DNA of 40,129 nt from Bradyrhizobiaceae bacterium (GTDB taxonomy: Bacteria; Pseudomonadota; Alphaproteobacteria; Rhizobiales; Xanthobacteraceae). The notes under the pieces were generated by a model. That model made no database searches and was not told where the DNA came from. It saw only the letters and a list, made by a program, of their open reading frames with translations. Shown here one piece after another: positions 1-12,995 of the stretch (positions are counted from its first letter, which is position 1; the number at the start of each line of letters is the position of its first letter). Location of the stretch: the NCBI GenBank assembly GCA_003105195.1, contig PQAH01000157.1, forward strand, positions 1 through 40,129. The letters are read 5' to 3'. The translations under genes were made by a program, and so were the position numbers.

Positions 1-231
1 CTGATCCGCAGCGGCGAGAAGTTCGATCGCCGGGTCTCGACCGCAAACGGCGTCGCCCGCGCCATGGCGGTGCGCCTCAACCGCGTCGACGTCGAGAACG
101 TCACGCTCTACGACGTGGAGGCGCTGGTGCTCGACCGCGGCAAGCTCGCCGTCAACCTGCTCGGCATGAGCTTCCTGCGCCGCCTCTCGCGCTTCGAGGT
201 GCGCCCCGACCACATCGTGCTGGAGCGGTGA
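1..231 (+). CDS. Retropepsin-like aspartic protease, C-terminal end (partial)
   Basis: The frame is open from the first base and stops with TGA at 229-231, giving the last 76 residues of a protein whose start lies outside the window. It contains STANG early, then a basic Arg/Val-rich stretch, then NLLGMSFLRRLSRFEVR near the end. That ending matches, from memory, the C-terminus of the small membrane-anchored clan AA proteases (TIGR02281 type) common in alphaproteobacteria, where it is the second half of the retropepsin fold. The catalytic Asp-Thr/Ser-Gly lies upstream and cannot be checked. Family proteins are thought to be periplasmic; their substrate is unknown. Confidence 0.75.
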   Translation: MIRSGEKFDRRVSTANGVARAMAVRLNRVDVENVTLYDVEALVLDRGKLAVNLLGMSFLRRLSRFEVRPDHIVLER

Positions 232-245
232 GGCCTCACAGCGCC

Positions 246-358
246 GTCATCCCGGCCGAGCGGAGCGAGAGCCGGGATCCATGATCCCTGCGGTTTGCCG
301 CCGGCCGACAGACCGGTTGTGGATCCCGGGTCGCGCGCGCTGACGCGCCCGGGATGAC
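246..358. repeat. Palindromic intergenic repeat, rhizobial type
   Basis: The outer ends GTCATCCCGG (246-255) and CCGGGATGAC (349-358) are inverted copies. Each end also folds on itself: a CCCGGC/GCCGGG hairpin on the left and a CCCGGG/CCCGGG hairpin on the right, with GGATC boxes inside both. This outline is the one known for abundant short palindromic repeats between genes in Bradyrhizobium-like genomes. It may act as a transcript-end hairpin for the upstream protease gene. Only one copy is visible in this window. Confidence 0.7.
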
Positions 359-481
359 GCTCGCGCACGAGCCGCTCGCCTCGAACCTTTTCCCAATCCG
401 TCGGTTTTCTGTTATCAGCCGGCCGCGCCGGTCGGCTGTCGCCGACTTGCGCGCCCCCCTCTTCCTCCGACGGTGAATTGC

Positions 482-1981
482 ATGTTCCCGACCCCGAAGC
501 CTGCCCTCGTTCCGAACACCTATGCCTACGAGTCCGAGCCGCTGGTGAAGCCGACCGGCTTCCGCGAGTACGACGCGCGCTGGCTGTTCGGCAGCGAGAT
601 CAACCTGATGGGCGTGCAGGCGCTCGGCATGGGGCTCGGCACCCTGATCCGCGAGCTCGGCGTCGCCCCCGAGATCGTCACCGGCCACGACTTCCGCGGC
701 TACTCGGCCGCGATCAAGTACGCGCTGATCACGGGCCTGATGGCGGCCGGCTGCCGGGTGCACGACATCGGGCTCGCGGTCACGCCCATGGCCTATTTCG
801 CCCAGTTCGATCTCGACGTGCCCTGCGTCGCCATGGTGACGGCCTCGCACAACGACAACGGCTGGACCGGCGTCAAGATGGGCGCGAACCGCCCGCTCAC
901 CTTCGGCCCCGACGAGATGACGCGCCTGAAGGAGATCGTGCTCGGCGCGCGCTTCGACCTGAAGGGCGGCGGCGCCTACCGCTTCGTCGCCGGGCTCGCC
1001 GAGCGCTATCTCGCGGATCTCACCGACCGGCCGAAGATCGGGCGCCGGCTCAAGGTGGTCTGCGCCTGCGGCAACGGCACCGCCGGCGCCTTCGCGCCGC
1101 AGGTGCTGGAGGCGGTCGGCTGCGAGGTGGTGCGGCTCGACTGCGAGCTCGACCACACCTTCCCGAACTACAATCCCAACACCGAGGACATGAAGATGCT
1201 CCACGCCATGCGCGACGCCGTGCTGGCAAGCGGCGCCGACGTGGCGCTCGGCTTCGACGGCGACGGCGACCGCTGCGGCGTGGTCGACGACGAGGGCGAC
1301 GAGATCTTCGCCGACAAGGTCGGCGCCATGCTGGCGCGCGACATCTCGGCGCAACAGCCGAATTCCGTGTTCGTCGTCGACGTGAAGTCCACCGGCATCT
1401 TCATGACCGACCCGGTGCTCGCCGCGAACGGCGCCCGCACCGAGTACTGGAAGACCGGTCATTCCTACATGAAGCGGCGCGTCAACGAGATCGGCGCCGT
1501 CGCGGGCTTCGAGAAGTCCGGCCACTTCTTCTTCAACAAGCCGCTCGGCCGCGGCTACGACGACGGGCTGATCTTCGCGCTCGCGGTCTGCGACATGCTC
1601 GACCGCAACCCCGACAAGAGCATGGCCGACCTCAAGCGCGCGCTGCCGCGGACCTGGTCCTCGCCGACGATGGCGCCGCACTGCGCCGACGAGGTGAAGT
1701 ACGGCGTGGTCGACGCCGTGGTGAAGCACTTCGAGGAGGCCAGGGCCGAGGGCGTGCTGATCGCCGGGCAGAAGATCCGCGACCTCGTCACCGTCAACGG
1801 CGTGCGCGTCACCGTCGAGGACGGCACCTGGGGGCTGGTGCGCGCCTCCTCCAACAAGCCCGAGCTCGTGGTCGTGGTCGAGAGCCCGGTCTCGCGCGAG
1901 CGCATGCACGAGATGTTCCGCGCCGTCGACGGCGTGCTGCGCACCCACGAGGAGGTCGGCGCGTACAACCAGACGATCTGA
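482..1981 (+). CDS. Phosphomannomutase/phosphoglucomutase
   Basis: A 499-residue alpha-D-phosphohexomutase of normal length. It interconverts hexose 1- and 6-phosphates for cell-surface polysaccharide synthesis. The phosphoserine loop TASHN has its serine at residue 122. The metal loop is DGDGDR from residue 259, and the sugar-binding EKSGH motif is also present. The C-terminal phosphate-contact region (RASSNKPEL) is intact. ATG 482 was chosen; a GTG at 473 is possible and adds three residues. No strong ribosome site is seen. The family covers the manB/algC type and mannose versus glucose preference cannot be read from sequence, so no symbol is given. Confidence 0.9.
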   Translation: MFPTPKPALVPNTYAYESEPLVKPTGFREYDARWLFGSEINLMGVQALGMGLGTLIRELGVAPEIVTGHDFRGYSAAIKYALITGLMAAGCRVHDIGLAVTPMAYFAQFDLDVPCVAMVTASHNDNGWTGVKMGANRPLTFGPDEMTRLKEIVLGARFDLKGGGAYRFVAGLAERYLADLTDRPKIGRRLKVVCACGNGTAGAFAPQVLEAVGCEVVRLDCELDHTFPNYNPNTEDMKMLHAMRDAVLASGADVALGFDGDGDRCGVVDDEGDEIFADKVGAMLARDISAQQPNSVFVVDVKSTGIFMTDPVLAANGARTEYWKTGHSYMKRRVNEIGAVAGFEKSGHFFFNKPLGRGYDDGLIFALAVCDMLDRNPDKSMADLKRALPRTWSSPTMAPHCADEVKYGVVDAVVKHFEEARAEGVLIAGQKIRDLVTVNGVRVTVEDGTWGLVRASSNKPELVVVVESPVSRERMHEMFRAVDGVLRTHEEVGAYNQTI

Positions 1982-1997
1982 GCGTCGGGCCGCGCCA

Positions 1998-2028
1998 GCG
2001 CGAGAAAAATTCGCGCCGAGATTTTCTC
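1998..2028 (+). terminator. Possible hairpins after the phosphohexomutase gene
   Basis: Two overlapping inverted repeats lie 17 bases after the stop. GCGCGA/TCGCGC (1998-2003 and 2011-2016) encloses a seven-base loop, and GAGAAAA/TTTTCTC (2002-2008 and 2022-2028) overlaps it, so only one can form at a time. There is no proper T tract, so termination is tentative. Confidence 0.3.
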
Positions 2029-2175
2029 CATCGGTTCAATGCCGTAACGGACAGCCGGTACCCGGCGCCGGAACCGAACCGGAACCGAACCCTTGCGGAC
2101 CGCGTTCACCGGCCATCATGGAGCGGGCAGTGGACATGCCACTGGCACGGATGGCAACGAACCGGAGACCGCGGA

Positions 2176-2415
2176 ATGTTGACCGCCATCGTGCTCGTAT
2201 GCTCGCTGAGCATCACCCCCGAGCTGCGTGAGTGCACGCGCGACAATGCCACCACCGTCGTGCAGGTGCCCGAGGAGTTCATGCTCCCGGCCCAATGCAT
2301 GATGCGCGGCGAAGCCTTCCTCGCCGGCCTCTCGGTCGGGCAGAACCTGGCGCAGGACGAGCGCGTCAAGGTGATGTGCGTCCGTCACGAGATGCTCAAC
2401 CGGCGCGTGGGCTAG
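2176..2415 (+). CDS. Small hypothetical protein, 79 residues
   Basis: ATG 2176 follows a GGAG eight bases upstream and the frame ends at TAG 2413-2415. The protein starts with a short hydrophobic stretch (MLTAIVLVCSL) and has four cysteines, two of them as CTRD and CMMRG. The hydrophobic start may be a short signal or anchor. Codon third positions are strongly G/C like the neighbouring genes, which supports coding. I do not recognise a family. A tandem GGAACCGAACC duplication sits upstream at 2070-2091. Confidence 0.55.
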   Translation: MLTAIVLVCSLSITPELRECTRDNATTVVQVPEEFMLPAQCMMRGEAFLAGLSVGQNLAQDERVKVMCVRHEMLNRRVG

Positions 2416-2420
2416 CTCCG

Positions 2421-2588
2421 ATGGGCGTCGTCCTTCCCTTCCGCCGGCCCGCCCCGCCTGTTTCGCGGGCGCGCCCGGCGTGCCCCGTCGACGATCCCTA
2501 CTGGCTCCCGGACGCGCTCAACCTGCGCGCCGTCGAGCCGCGCGAGGGGTACCCTCCGCCGCGCCGCCCGGACGATGACGCGCCGTAG
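2421..2588 (+). CDS. Small proline-rich hypothetical protein, 55 residues
   Basis: A short frame begins at ATG 2421, five bases after the previous stop, and ends at TAG 2586-2588. The product is rich in Pro and Arg, begins MGVVLPFRRP and has an acidic end. No domain is recognisable. Closeness to the preceding small gene suggests co-transcription. In DNA this GC-rich a 55-codon frame can occur by chance, so the call is weak. Confidence 0.35.
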   Translation: MGVVLPFRRPAPPVSRARPACPVDDPYWLPDALNLRAVEPREGYPPPRRPDDDAP

Positions 2589-2614
2589 ATCCGGGTGAGC
2601 GAAGCGACATCGCG

Positions 2615-3478
2615 TCACTTCTCCTCCCGGAACGTCGCCCGGAACGCATGCGCCGGATAGACGCCGAGGATCTTGAACTCGCGCGAGAAGAACTTCAGCT
2701 CCTCGAGCGCGTTGCGCAGGCTCTGATCGTCGGGATGCCCCTCGACGTCGGCGTAGAACATGGTGGCGAAGAAGTTGCCCTCGAGCATGTAGCTCTCGAG
2801 CTTGGTCATGTTGACGTTGTTGGTCGCGAATCCGCCGAGCGCCTTGTAGAGCGCGGCCGGCAGGTTGCGGACGCGGAAGATGAAGGTCGTGACCACCGGG
2901 CCGCTGCCCTGCGGCGCGAGCCTCTCCTCGCGCGACAGGATCACGAAGCGCGTGGTGTTGTGGGAGACGTCCTCGACATTGGTGGCGAGCACCTCGAGCC
3001 CGTAGATGTCGGCGGCGAGCCGCGGCGCGAGCGCCGCGCGCGTCGTGTCGCCGGTCTCCGCGATGTGGCGCGCCGCGCCCGCCGTGTCGGCCGCGATCAC
3101 GGCCTGGTAGCCGCGCTCGCGGATGAAGCGGCGGCACTGGCCGAGCGCGTGGATGTGGCTCTCCACGGTCTTGATCGACTCCAGCGTCGCGCCCTTGAGC
3201 CCCATCAGCTGGAAGTGGATCGGCAGGAAATGCTCGCCGATGATGTGCAGGTTGGCGTGCGGCAGCAGGTGGTGGATGTCGGCGACGCGTCCGGCGATCG
3301 AGTTCTCGATCGGGATCATGCCGAGCTCGGCCTCGCCCGAGGAGACCGCCGTGAGCGCGTCCTCGAAGGTCGCGCACGGCACCGGCTCGTAGTCGGAATA
3401 GACCGCGAGGCAGGCGATGTGGGAGTTGGCGCCCCGCTCGCCCTGGAACACGATCCGCTTCGCCTTGTCCCTGCTCAT
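2615..3478 (-). CDS. pheA: Prephenate dehydratase
   Basis: A 287-residue monofunctional prephenate dehydratase. It converts prephenate to phenylpyruvate in phenylalanine synthesis in the cytoplasm. Residues about 8-185 form the catalytic domain, with the FQGERGANSH start, the PIENS motif and NTTRF (catalytic Thr and Arg). Residues about 200-280 form the ACT domain, with an ESYM sequence where the Phe-binding ESRP motif is expected, so feedback inhibition by phenylalanine is likely. There is no chorismate mutase domain. It lies 69 bases downstream of kdsB on the same strand, an arrangement I recall from Rhizobiales, and probably shares its transcript. Confidence 0.93.
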   Translation of the reverse strand: MSRDKAKRIVFQGERGANSHIACLAVYSDYEPVPCATFEDALTAVSSGEAELGMIPIENSIAGRVADIHHLLPHANLHIIGEHFLPIHFQLMGLKGATLESIKTVESHIHALGQCRRFIRERGYQAVIAADTAGAARHIAETGDTTRAALAPRLAADIYGLEVLATNVEDVSHNTTRFVILSREERLAPQGSGPVVTTFIFRVRNLPAALYKALGGFATNNVNMTKLESYMLEGNFFATMFYADVEGHPDDQSLRNALEELKFFSREFKILGVYPAHAFRATFREEK

Positions 3479-3547
3479 GCTCGTCCCCGCGCCTGCGCCA
3501 TTTAGGTCATGATCCCGGAAGGTGGGAATGGTTTTCGTCGGACCGTC

Positions 3548-4291
3548 TCAAGGACGGCCCGAAAGCAGCGCCCGGGCCCGTTCCAGGTCCTCCGGCGTGT
3601 CGACCCCGAGCGGCACCGTGTCGACCAGGGCGACGTCGATGCGCATCCCGGCCTCGAGCGCGCGCAGCTGCTCGAGCTTCTCGCGCCGCTCCAGCGCCGA
3701 GGGCGGCAGCGCCACGAAGCGGGCGAGCGCCGCGCGCCGATACGCATATAATCCTATGTGGTGGTAGAGCGGCCCGTCGCCGAACGGCGCGGTCGCGCGC
3801 GTGAAATAGAGCGCGCGCAGCCGGCGCGGCCCGACCGGCGAGCCGACCACCTTCACGACATGCGGGCTGGTGCGCTCGGACGGCTCGCGGATCTCGGCCG
3901 CGATGGTCGCGATGTCGACCGCCGGATCGGCGAGCGGGGAGAGCGCCGCCGTGATGTCGCCCGGCGCGACCGTCGGCAGGTCGCCCTGCACATTGACCAC
4001 CACGGCGACGCCGCCCTGCGGATCGAGCCGCTCCAGCGCCTCGAAGATGCGGTCCGAGCCCGAGGCATGGTCGGCGCGGGTCAGCACGGCCTCGCCGCCG
4101 GCCGCCGCGACCGTCGCCGCGATTGCGTCCGAGTCGGTCGCAACCACGGCGCGGCCGACGCCGGCCGCCTGGGCGCGCCGCAGCACGTGCACGATCATCG
4201 GCGTTCCGGCGATGGCGGCGAGGGGCTTGTCGGGCAGCCGCGTGGAGGCCATGCGGGCCGGGATCAGGATCAGGACTTCGCCCGGCGTCAT
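3548..4291 (-). CDS. kdsB: 3-deoxy-manno-octulosonate cytidylyltransferase
   Basis: A 247-residue protein, the usual length for KdsB. It activates Kdo with CTP to CMP-Kdo for lipopolysaccharide core assembly in the cytoplasm. The nucleotide-binding start reads [16 protein letters not shown] (about residues 8-23), followed by [15 protein letters not shown] and the HIGLYAYR segment, all typical of the family. ATG 4291 was chosen because it puts the conserved start just inside the protein; the frame is open to 4348, but that extension resembles no family member. It is divergent from cycM, with 166 bases between the two starts, and precedes pheA. Confidence 0.93.
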   Translation of the reverse strand: MTPGEVLILIPARMASTRLPDKPLAAIAGTPMIVHVLRRAQAAGVGRAVVATDSDAIAATVAAAGGEAVLTRADHASGSDRIFEALERLDPQGGVAVVVNVQGDLPTVAPGDITAALSPLADPAVDIATIAAEIREPSERTSPHVVKVVGSPVGPRRLRALYFTRATAPFGDGPLYHHIGLYAYRRAALARFVALPPSALERREKLEQLRALEAGMRIDVALVDTVPLGVDTPEDLERARALLSGRP

Positions 4292-4457
4292 GGGCACGCA
4301 CCACACGGAGAGCCGGGCGGCAGAGGCCGCCCGGCATACGCGAAACACGAGGTCACGGCTCCGCTTATACGGGTTGCCAGGGACGGCGCAAACCGGCTAT
4401 CTGTCCGCGCCGCGGGCGCCTGGTCCGTTCCGCTTCTCCCCCGGGAGCCGACTTTCG

Positions 4458-5027
4458 ATGGATTCCTTCGAGCTCAACAAGATCCTCGGCGCGTTCCTGT
4501 TCACGTGCCTCGTGCTGCTCTCCCTCAACATCGGGGCCGATGCACTGTTCGCGCCCGCCGTGCCGGCGAAGCCCGGCTACGAGATCGCGGTCGAGGAGCA
4601 GCCGCAACAGCAGCAGCAGGCGGCGGCCCCCGCCGACGAGCCGATCGAGAAGCTGCTCGCCAACGCCACCGTGGAGCGCGGGCTGACCGCCGCCAAGAAG
4701 TGCGTGGCCTGCCACACCTTCGAGAAGGGCGGCCCCAACAAGGTCGGTCCGAACCTCTGGGGCGTGATCGGCCGCGCCAAGGCCTCGGTGCCGGGGTTCA
4801 ACTACTCGGCCGCCATGAAGGCGAAGGGCGGCGAGTGGACCATCGAGGAGCTCAACGCCTTCATCCAGAATCCCAAGGGCGCGGTGCCGGGCACCACCAT
4901 GGGCTTCGCCGGCGTCTCGCGCGGCAGCGAGCGCGCCGACCTCATCGCCTACCTGAATGCGCAGGCCGACAATCCGGCGCCGCTGCCCAAGGCCGCCGAC
5001 GCCGGCGGGGCGCCGAAGGCGCAATAG
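4458..5027 (+). CDS. cycM: Membrane-anchored cytochrome c (CycM type)
   Basis: A 189-residue class I cytochrome c. Residues about 8-28 form an uncleaved hydrophobic anchor. A Gln-rich linker (QQQQQ near residue 50) is followed by the haem domain, with CVACH at 82-86 and the axial Met in TTMGF at residue 148. Family knowledge: CycM-type proteins carry electrons from the bc1 complex to the aa3 oxidase on the outer face of the inner membrane. The position divergent from kdsB-pheA supports this name. Confidence 0.88.
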   Translation: MDSFELNKILGAFLFTCLVLLSLNIGADALFAPAVPAKPGYEIAVEEQPQQQQQAAAPADEPIEKLLANATVERGLTAAKKCVACHTFEKGGPNKVGPNLWGVIGRAKASVPGFNYSAAMKAKGGEWTIEELNAFIQNPKGAVPGTTMGFAGVSRGSERADLIAYLNAQADNPAPLPKAADAGGAPKAQ

Positions 5028-5054
5028 CATCACGGTTTCGTCGGGGTTCCGCGG

Positions 5055-5077
5055 CGGCCGGGCCTCGTGCCCGGCCG
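5055..5077 (+). terminator. Hairpin after cycM
   Basis: A perfect nine-base stem CGGCCGGGC/GCCCGGCCG with a five-base loop, 28 bases after the cycM stop. Only two T residues follow it, so it is a strong hairpin but a weak intrinsic terminator by the usual rule. Confidence 0.5.
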
Positions 5078-5268
5078 TTCCGCACTGTGCGACGATTGGT
5101 CCCCCGCCGATCCTGCCGGATCACGCCAATGCGACCCTGCCCGGGTGGCGAAGCACCGAAAAACCGACATAATCCGCCCCATTGTCGCTCTCCTCGCCCG
5201 CCGGCGCGAAGCCCGGGTCTGCGCGAGACCCTGCGACGACCCCAGAGCCCATCGCCCCGGAGGCCTGC

Positions 5269-7133
<1,865 letters not shown>

Positions 7134-7134
<1 letters not shown>

Positions 7135-9014
7135 TGGCCTGCCGCGCGTCTCCCGGGGATCTCTCGCGCCGCGATCTTCTCCGGCTCGGGGCCGGCGGCG
7201 CGGCGGCCGCGGCGCTCGGCGGCGGCGCGGTCGCGGCCGAGGAGATCGAGGCGCACGGCATCTCGGCCTTCCACGATCTCAAGTACCCGGCCGACTTCCC
7301 TCACTACGCCTATGTGAACCCGGCGGCGCCGAAGGGCGGCCTGTTCTCCCAGATCGGGCCGACCCGCGCCTACAACCAGTCCTTCCTCACCTTCAACACG
7401 CTCAACGCCTACATCCTCAAGGGCGAGGCCGCCCAGGGCATGGAGCTCACCTTCGCGAGCCTGATGGCGCGCGCGACCGACGAGCCGGACGCGATGTACG
7501 GGTTCGCGGCGCGCTCGGTGGTCCGCTCCGCCGACGGGCTCGTCTATCGCTTCCGCCTGCGTCCCGAGGCGCGCTTCCACGACGGCACGCGGCTCACCGC
7601 CGACGACGCCGCCTTCTCGCTCGCGACGCTCAAGGAGAAGGGGCACCCGCTCATCCGCACCCAGATGCGCGACGTGCAGGCGATCGAGGCGGCGGACGAC
7701 GCCACCGTCGTGGTGCGCTTCGCGCCGAAGCGGGCGCGCGACGTGCCGCTGTTCGTGGCCGGCCTGCCGATCTTCTCGCGCGCCTACTACGCGGACCGGC
7801 CGTTCGACGAGTCGACCCTCGAGGTGCCGCTCGGTTCCGGCGCCTACCGGGTCGGCCGCTTCGAGCCCGGCCGCTACATCGCCTTCGAGCGCGTCAAGGA
7901 CTGGTGGGGCGCCGACCTTCCCTTCGCGCGCGGCCAGTTCAATTTCGACACCGTGCGCTACGAGTACTACCGCGACCGCGACGTCGCCTTCGAGGGCTTC
8001 ACGGCCAAGAGCTACCTGTTCCGCGAGGAGTTCACCTCGCGCATCTGGGCGACCCGCTACGACTTCCCGGCGATCCGCGAGGGCCGCGTCAAGCGCGAGG
8101 TGCTCCCGGACGAGACGCCGTCCGGCGCGCAGGGCTGGTTCATCAACACCCGCCGCGACCGCTTCAAGGACCCGCGCGTGCGCGAGGCCCTGATTCTCGC
8201 TTTCGACTTCGAGTGGACCAACAAGAACATCATGTACGGCTCCTACGACCGGACCCACTCGGTGTTCCAGAACTCCGACCTGGTGGCGAGCGGCAAGCCG
8301 TCCCCCGAGGAGGTCGCGCTGCTCGAGCCGTTCCGCGGCGAGGTGCCGGACGAGGTGTTCGGCGAGCCCTATCGGCCGCCGGTGAGCGACGGCTCGGGCC
8401 AGGACCGTTCGCTGCTGCGCCGCGCCGGGCAGCTCCTGCAGCAGGCCGGCTACGCGATCCGCGACGGCAAGCGCGCCGGCCCCGCCGGCGAGCGCATCAC
8501 GATCGAGTTCCTGCTGGAGGAGCCGAGCTTCCAGCCGCACCACATGCCCTACATCAAGAACCTCGCCACCGTCGGCATCGACGCGACGCTGCGCATCGTC
8601 GACCCGGTGCAGTACCGCAAGCGCGTCGACGATTTCGACTTCGACCTGACGGTCAGCCGCTTCGGCTTCTCGCTCGCCCCCGGCGATTCGCTGCGCTCGT
8701 TCTTCTCCTCGCAGGCGGCCGCGTCCCGCGGCTCCAACAATCTCGCCGGCATGGCCGACCCGGCGATCGACGCCCTGATCGAGCGCATCATCGCGGCCGA
8801 GACCCGGCCGGCCCTGGTCTTCGCCTGCCGCGCGCTCGACCGCGTGATCCGCGCCGGGCGCTACTGGGTGCCGCAGTGGAACAAGGCGAGCCACTGGATC
8901 GCCTACTGGGACGTGTTCGGCCGCCCGCCGCAGAAGCCCAAATACGCCCGCGGCGTCCTCGAGACCTGGTGGTACGATGAAACCAGGGCCGCGAAACTCG
9001 GCGAGGCGCGCTAG
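7134..9014 (+). CDS. yejA: YejA-like ABC transporter solute-binding protein 2, Tat signal
   Basis: A 626-residue paralogue of the preceding gene, with the same YVNPAAPKGG, FHDGTRLTADDA and GSGAYRVG landmarks. It starts at ATG 7134 inside the previous stop codon (TGATG) with GGAGG just upstream, so translation is probably coupled. Its N-terminus carries SRRDLLRLG followed by an Ala/Gly-rich hydrophobic run, which is a twin-arginine signal, so it is probably exported folded, unlike its Sec-type neighbour. Two receptors feeding one permease pair suggest a broadened or two-step ligand range. The ligand itself cannot be inferred. Confidence 0.88.
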
Positions 9015-9052
9015 AGTGCGTCGATTCGGCGACCCGGAGTGACCAGCACGGC

Positions 9053-10162
9053 ATGACCGCCTACATCGTCCGTCGCATCCTGTTCATGATCCCGACCCTG
9101 TTCGGGATCATGCTGGTGTCCTTCGCCGTGGTGCAGTTCGCGCCCGGCGGGCCGGTGGAGCGGGTGATCGCCCAGATCAGCGGCTCCGACACCGGCGCGA
9201 CCTCGCGCATCTCGGGCTCCCAGTCCGGCGACTTCCAGAGCCGCTCGCAGCCCCAGCTCGGCGGCGACGCCATCACCTCGAAGTATCGCGGCGCCCAGGG
9301 GCTCGATCCGGAGTTCATCAAGAGCCTGGAGAGGCAGTTCGGCTTCGACAAGCCGGCGCACGAGCGCTTCTTCCTGATGCTGTGGAACTATCTCACCTTC
9401 GACTTCGGCAAGAGCTACTTCCGCGACGTGCGGGTGCTCGACCTGATCGTCGAGAAGCTCCCCGTGTCGATGTCGCTCGGCATCTGGATGACGCTGCTCA
9501 CCTACCTGATCTCGATTCCGCTCGGCATCCGCAAGGCGGTGCGCGACGGCTCGCGCTTCGACATCTGGACCTCGGGCATCATCATCATCGGCTATGCGAT
9601 CCCGGGCTTCCTGTTCGCGATCCTGCTCATCGTCCTGTTCGCGGGCGGGTCGTTCTTCAACTGGTTCCCGCTGCGCGGGCTCACCTCCGACAATTTCGCC
9701 TTCCTGCCCTGGTACCGGCAGATCCTCGACTATTTCTGGCACCTGGCGCTGCCGCTGATCTCGATGTCGCTCGCCGCCTTCGCGACCACGGCGCTGCTCA
9801 CCAAGAACTCCTTCCTCGACGAGATCCGCAAGCAGTACGTGCTGACGGCGCGCGCCAAGGGCTGCGCCGAGCGCCAGGTGCTCTACGGCCACGTGTTCCG
9901 CAACGCCATGCTGATCATCATCGCGGGCTTCCCGGGCGCCTTCGTCTCCGCCTTCTTCCAGGGCTCGCTGCTGATCGAGACCATCTTCTCCCTCGACGGG
10001 CTCGGGCTGCTCGGCTTCGAGAGCGTGCTCAACCGCGATTACGCGGTTGTGTTCGCCACCCTCTACATCTTCTCGATCATCGGCCTCGTCGTCGGGCTGA
10101 TCTCGGACCTCACCTATACCTGGGTCGATCCGCGCATCGACTTCGAGACCCGGGAGGTGTGA
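9053..10162 (+). CDS. yejB: ABC transporter permease YejB
   Basis: A 369-residue inner-membrane permease of the binding-protein-dependent transport family. It has an N-terminal membrane helix (RRILFMIPTLFGIMLVSF), a periplasmic insert with a Ser/Gln-rich segment (about residues 42-75), and five further helices. The EAA-type coupling loop contains LTARAKGCAERQVLYGHVFRN. The length and the QFAPGGP motif match YejB. It lies 38 bases after the second binding protein and its stop overlaps yejE as TGATG. Family role: uptake of microcin C-like or antimicrobial peptides in enterobacteria and rhizobia. Confidence 0.92.
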   Translation: MTAYIVRRILFMIPTLFGIMLVSFAVVQFAPGGPVERVIAQISGSDTGATSRISGSQSGDFQSRSQPQLGGDAITSKYRGAQGLDPEFIKSLERQFGFDKPAHERFFLMLWNYLTFDFGKSYFRDVRVLDLIVEKLPVSMSLGIWMTLLTYLISIPLGIRKAVRDGSRFDIWTSGIIIIGYAIPGFLFAILLIVLFAGGSFFNWFPLRGLTSDNFAFLPWYRQILDYFWHLALPLISMSLAAFATTALLTKNSFLDEIRKQYVLTARAKGCAERQVLYGHVFRNAMLIIIAGFPGAFVSAFFQGSLLIETIFSLDGLGLLGFESVLNRDYAVVFATLYIFSIIGLVVGLISDLTYTWVDPRIDFETREV

Positions 10163-11352
10163 TGGACGAGGTCACCACCGTCCGTCCGCCGGAACGCCTG
10201 GCCGACAAGCCGCAGGGCGCGATTCCGGGCGCTCCGCCGCGCGGGCGCCGCCGCTTCTCGCTCTCGCCCATCAACCAGCGCCGCTGGCAGAACTTCAAGG
10301 CCAACCGCCGCGGCTACATCTCGCTCTGGCTGTTCTCGGTCCTGTTCGTGGCCTCGCTGTTCGCCGAGTTCATCGCCAACGACCGGCCGTTCCTGATCCG
10401 CCTCGAAGGCAAGCTCTTTTTCCCCGCGGTGGTGGGCTATGCGGAGACGACCTTCGGCGGCGAGTTCGAGACCGCCGCCGACTACCGCGACCCCTATCTC
10501 CGCAAGCTGATCGCCGAGAAGGGCGGCAGCATCCACTGGCCGCCGATCCGCTACTCCTACGACACCCACAATCTCGACCTGCCGACGCCGGCGCCGTCCA
10601 AGCCCACCTGGCTGCTCACCGAGGAGGAATGCCGCCCGGTGGTGGAGCGCAAGGGACTCACGGGCTGCGCCGACCTCGAGTACAACTGGTTCGGCACCGA
10701 CGACCAGGGCCGCGACGTGCTGGCGCGCCTGATCTACGGCTTCCGCATCTCCGTGCTGTTCGGGCTGATCCTGACCCTGGTGTCCTCGGTGATCGGCGTC
10801 GCGGCCGGCGCCGTGCAGGGCTATTTCGGCGGCTGGGTCGACCTCGTCTTCCAGCGCGTGATCGAGATCTGGACCTCGATCCCCTCGCTCTATCTGCTGC
10901 TGATCATCTCCTCGGTGCTGGTGCCGGGCTTCTTCGTGCTGCTCGGGATCCTGCTCCTGTTCTCCTGGGTCTCGCTCGTCGGCCTGGTGCGCGCGGAGTT
11001 CCTGCGCGGGCGCAATTTCGAGTACATCCAGGCCGCCCGCGCGCTCGGCGTCTCCAACGCCACCATCATGTTCCGCCACCTCCTGCCCAACGCCATGGTG
11101 GCGACCATGACCATGCTGCCCTTCGTGCTCTCCTCCTCGGTGATGACGCTCACGGCCCTCGACTTCCTCGGCTTCGGCCTGCCGCCCGGCTCGCCTTCGC
11201 TCGGCGAGCTGCTCGCCCAGGGCAAGGCCAACATCCAGGCGCCCTGGCTCGGGCTCACCGGCTTCTTCACGCTCGCGATCATGCTCTCGCTGCTGATCTT
11301 CATCGGCGAGGCGGCGCGCGACGCCTTCGATCCGCGCAAGACCTTCAGGTGA
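10162..11352 (+). CDS. yejE: ABC transporter permease YejE
   Basis: A 396-residue partner permease. A cytoplasmic N-terminal tail of about 45 residues precedes the first helix (GYISLWLFSVLFVASLFAEF). A long periplasmic segment (about residues 75-190) is typical of YejE, and then come the core helices, with the coupling loop around LRGRNFEYIQAARALGVS. It ends DPRKTF followed by Arg. It starts inside the yejB stop codon, so expression is coupled. It forms the translocation channel with YejB. Confidence 0.92.
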   Translation: MDEVTTVRPPERLADKPQGAIPGAPPRGRRRFSLSPINQRRWQNFKANRRGYISLWLFSVLFVASLFAEFIANDRPFLIRLEGKLFFPAVVGYAETTFGGEFETAADYRDPYLRKLIAEKGGSIHWPPIRYSYDTHNLDLPTPAPSKPTWLLTEEECRPVVERKGLTGCADLEYNWFGTDDQGRDVLARLIYGFRISVLFGLILTLVSSVIGVAAGAVQGYFGGWVDLVFQRVIEIWTSIPSLYLLLIISSVLVPGFFVLLGILLLFSWVSLVGLVRAEFLRGRNFEYIQAARALGVSNATIMFRHLLPNAMVATMTMLPFVLSSSVMTLTALDFLGFGLPPGSPSLGELLAQGKANIQAPWLGLTGFFTLAIMLSLLIFIGEAARDAFDPRKTFR

Positions 11353-11357
11353 CCCGG

Positions 11358-12991
<1,634 letters not shown>

Positions 12992-12995
<4 letters not shown>

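Noticed and set aside
236-1948. Long antisense frame opposite the phosphohexomutase gene
   Set aside because: Product is His/Asp/Val-rich without any domain; in high-GC DNA the reverse frame of a real gene stays open. The plus-strand gene has all family motifs.
2070-2091. Tandem GGAACCGAACC duplication as an iteron
   Set aside because: Only two copies and no replication gene nearby; probably chance or slippage.
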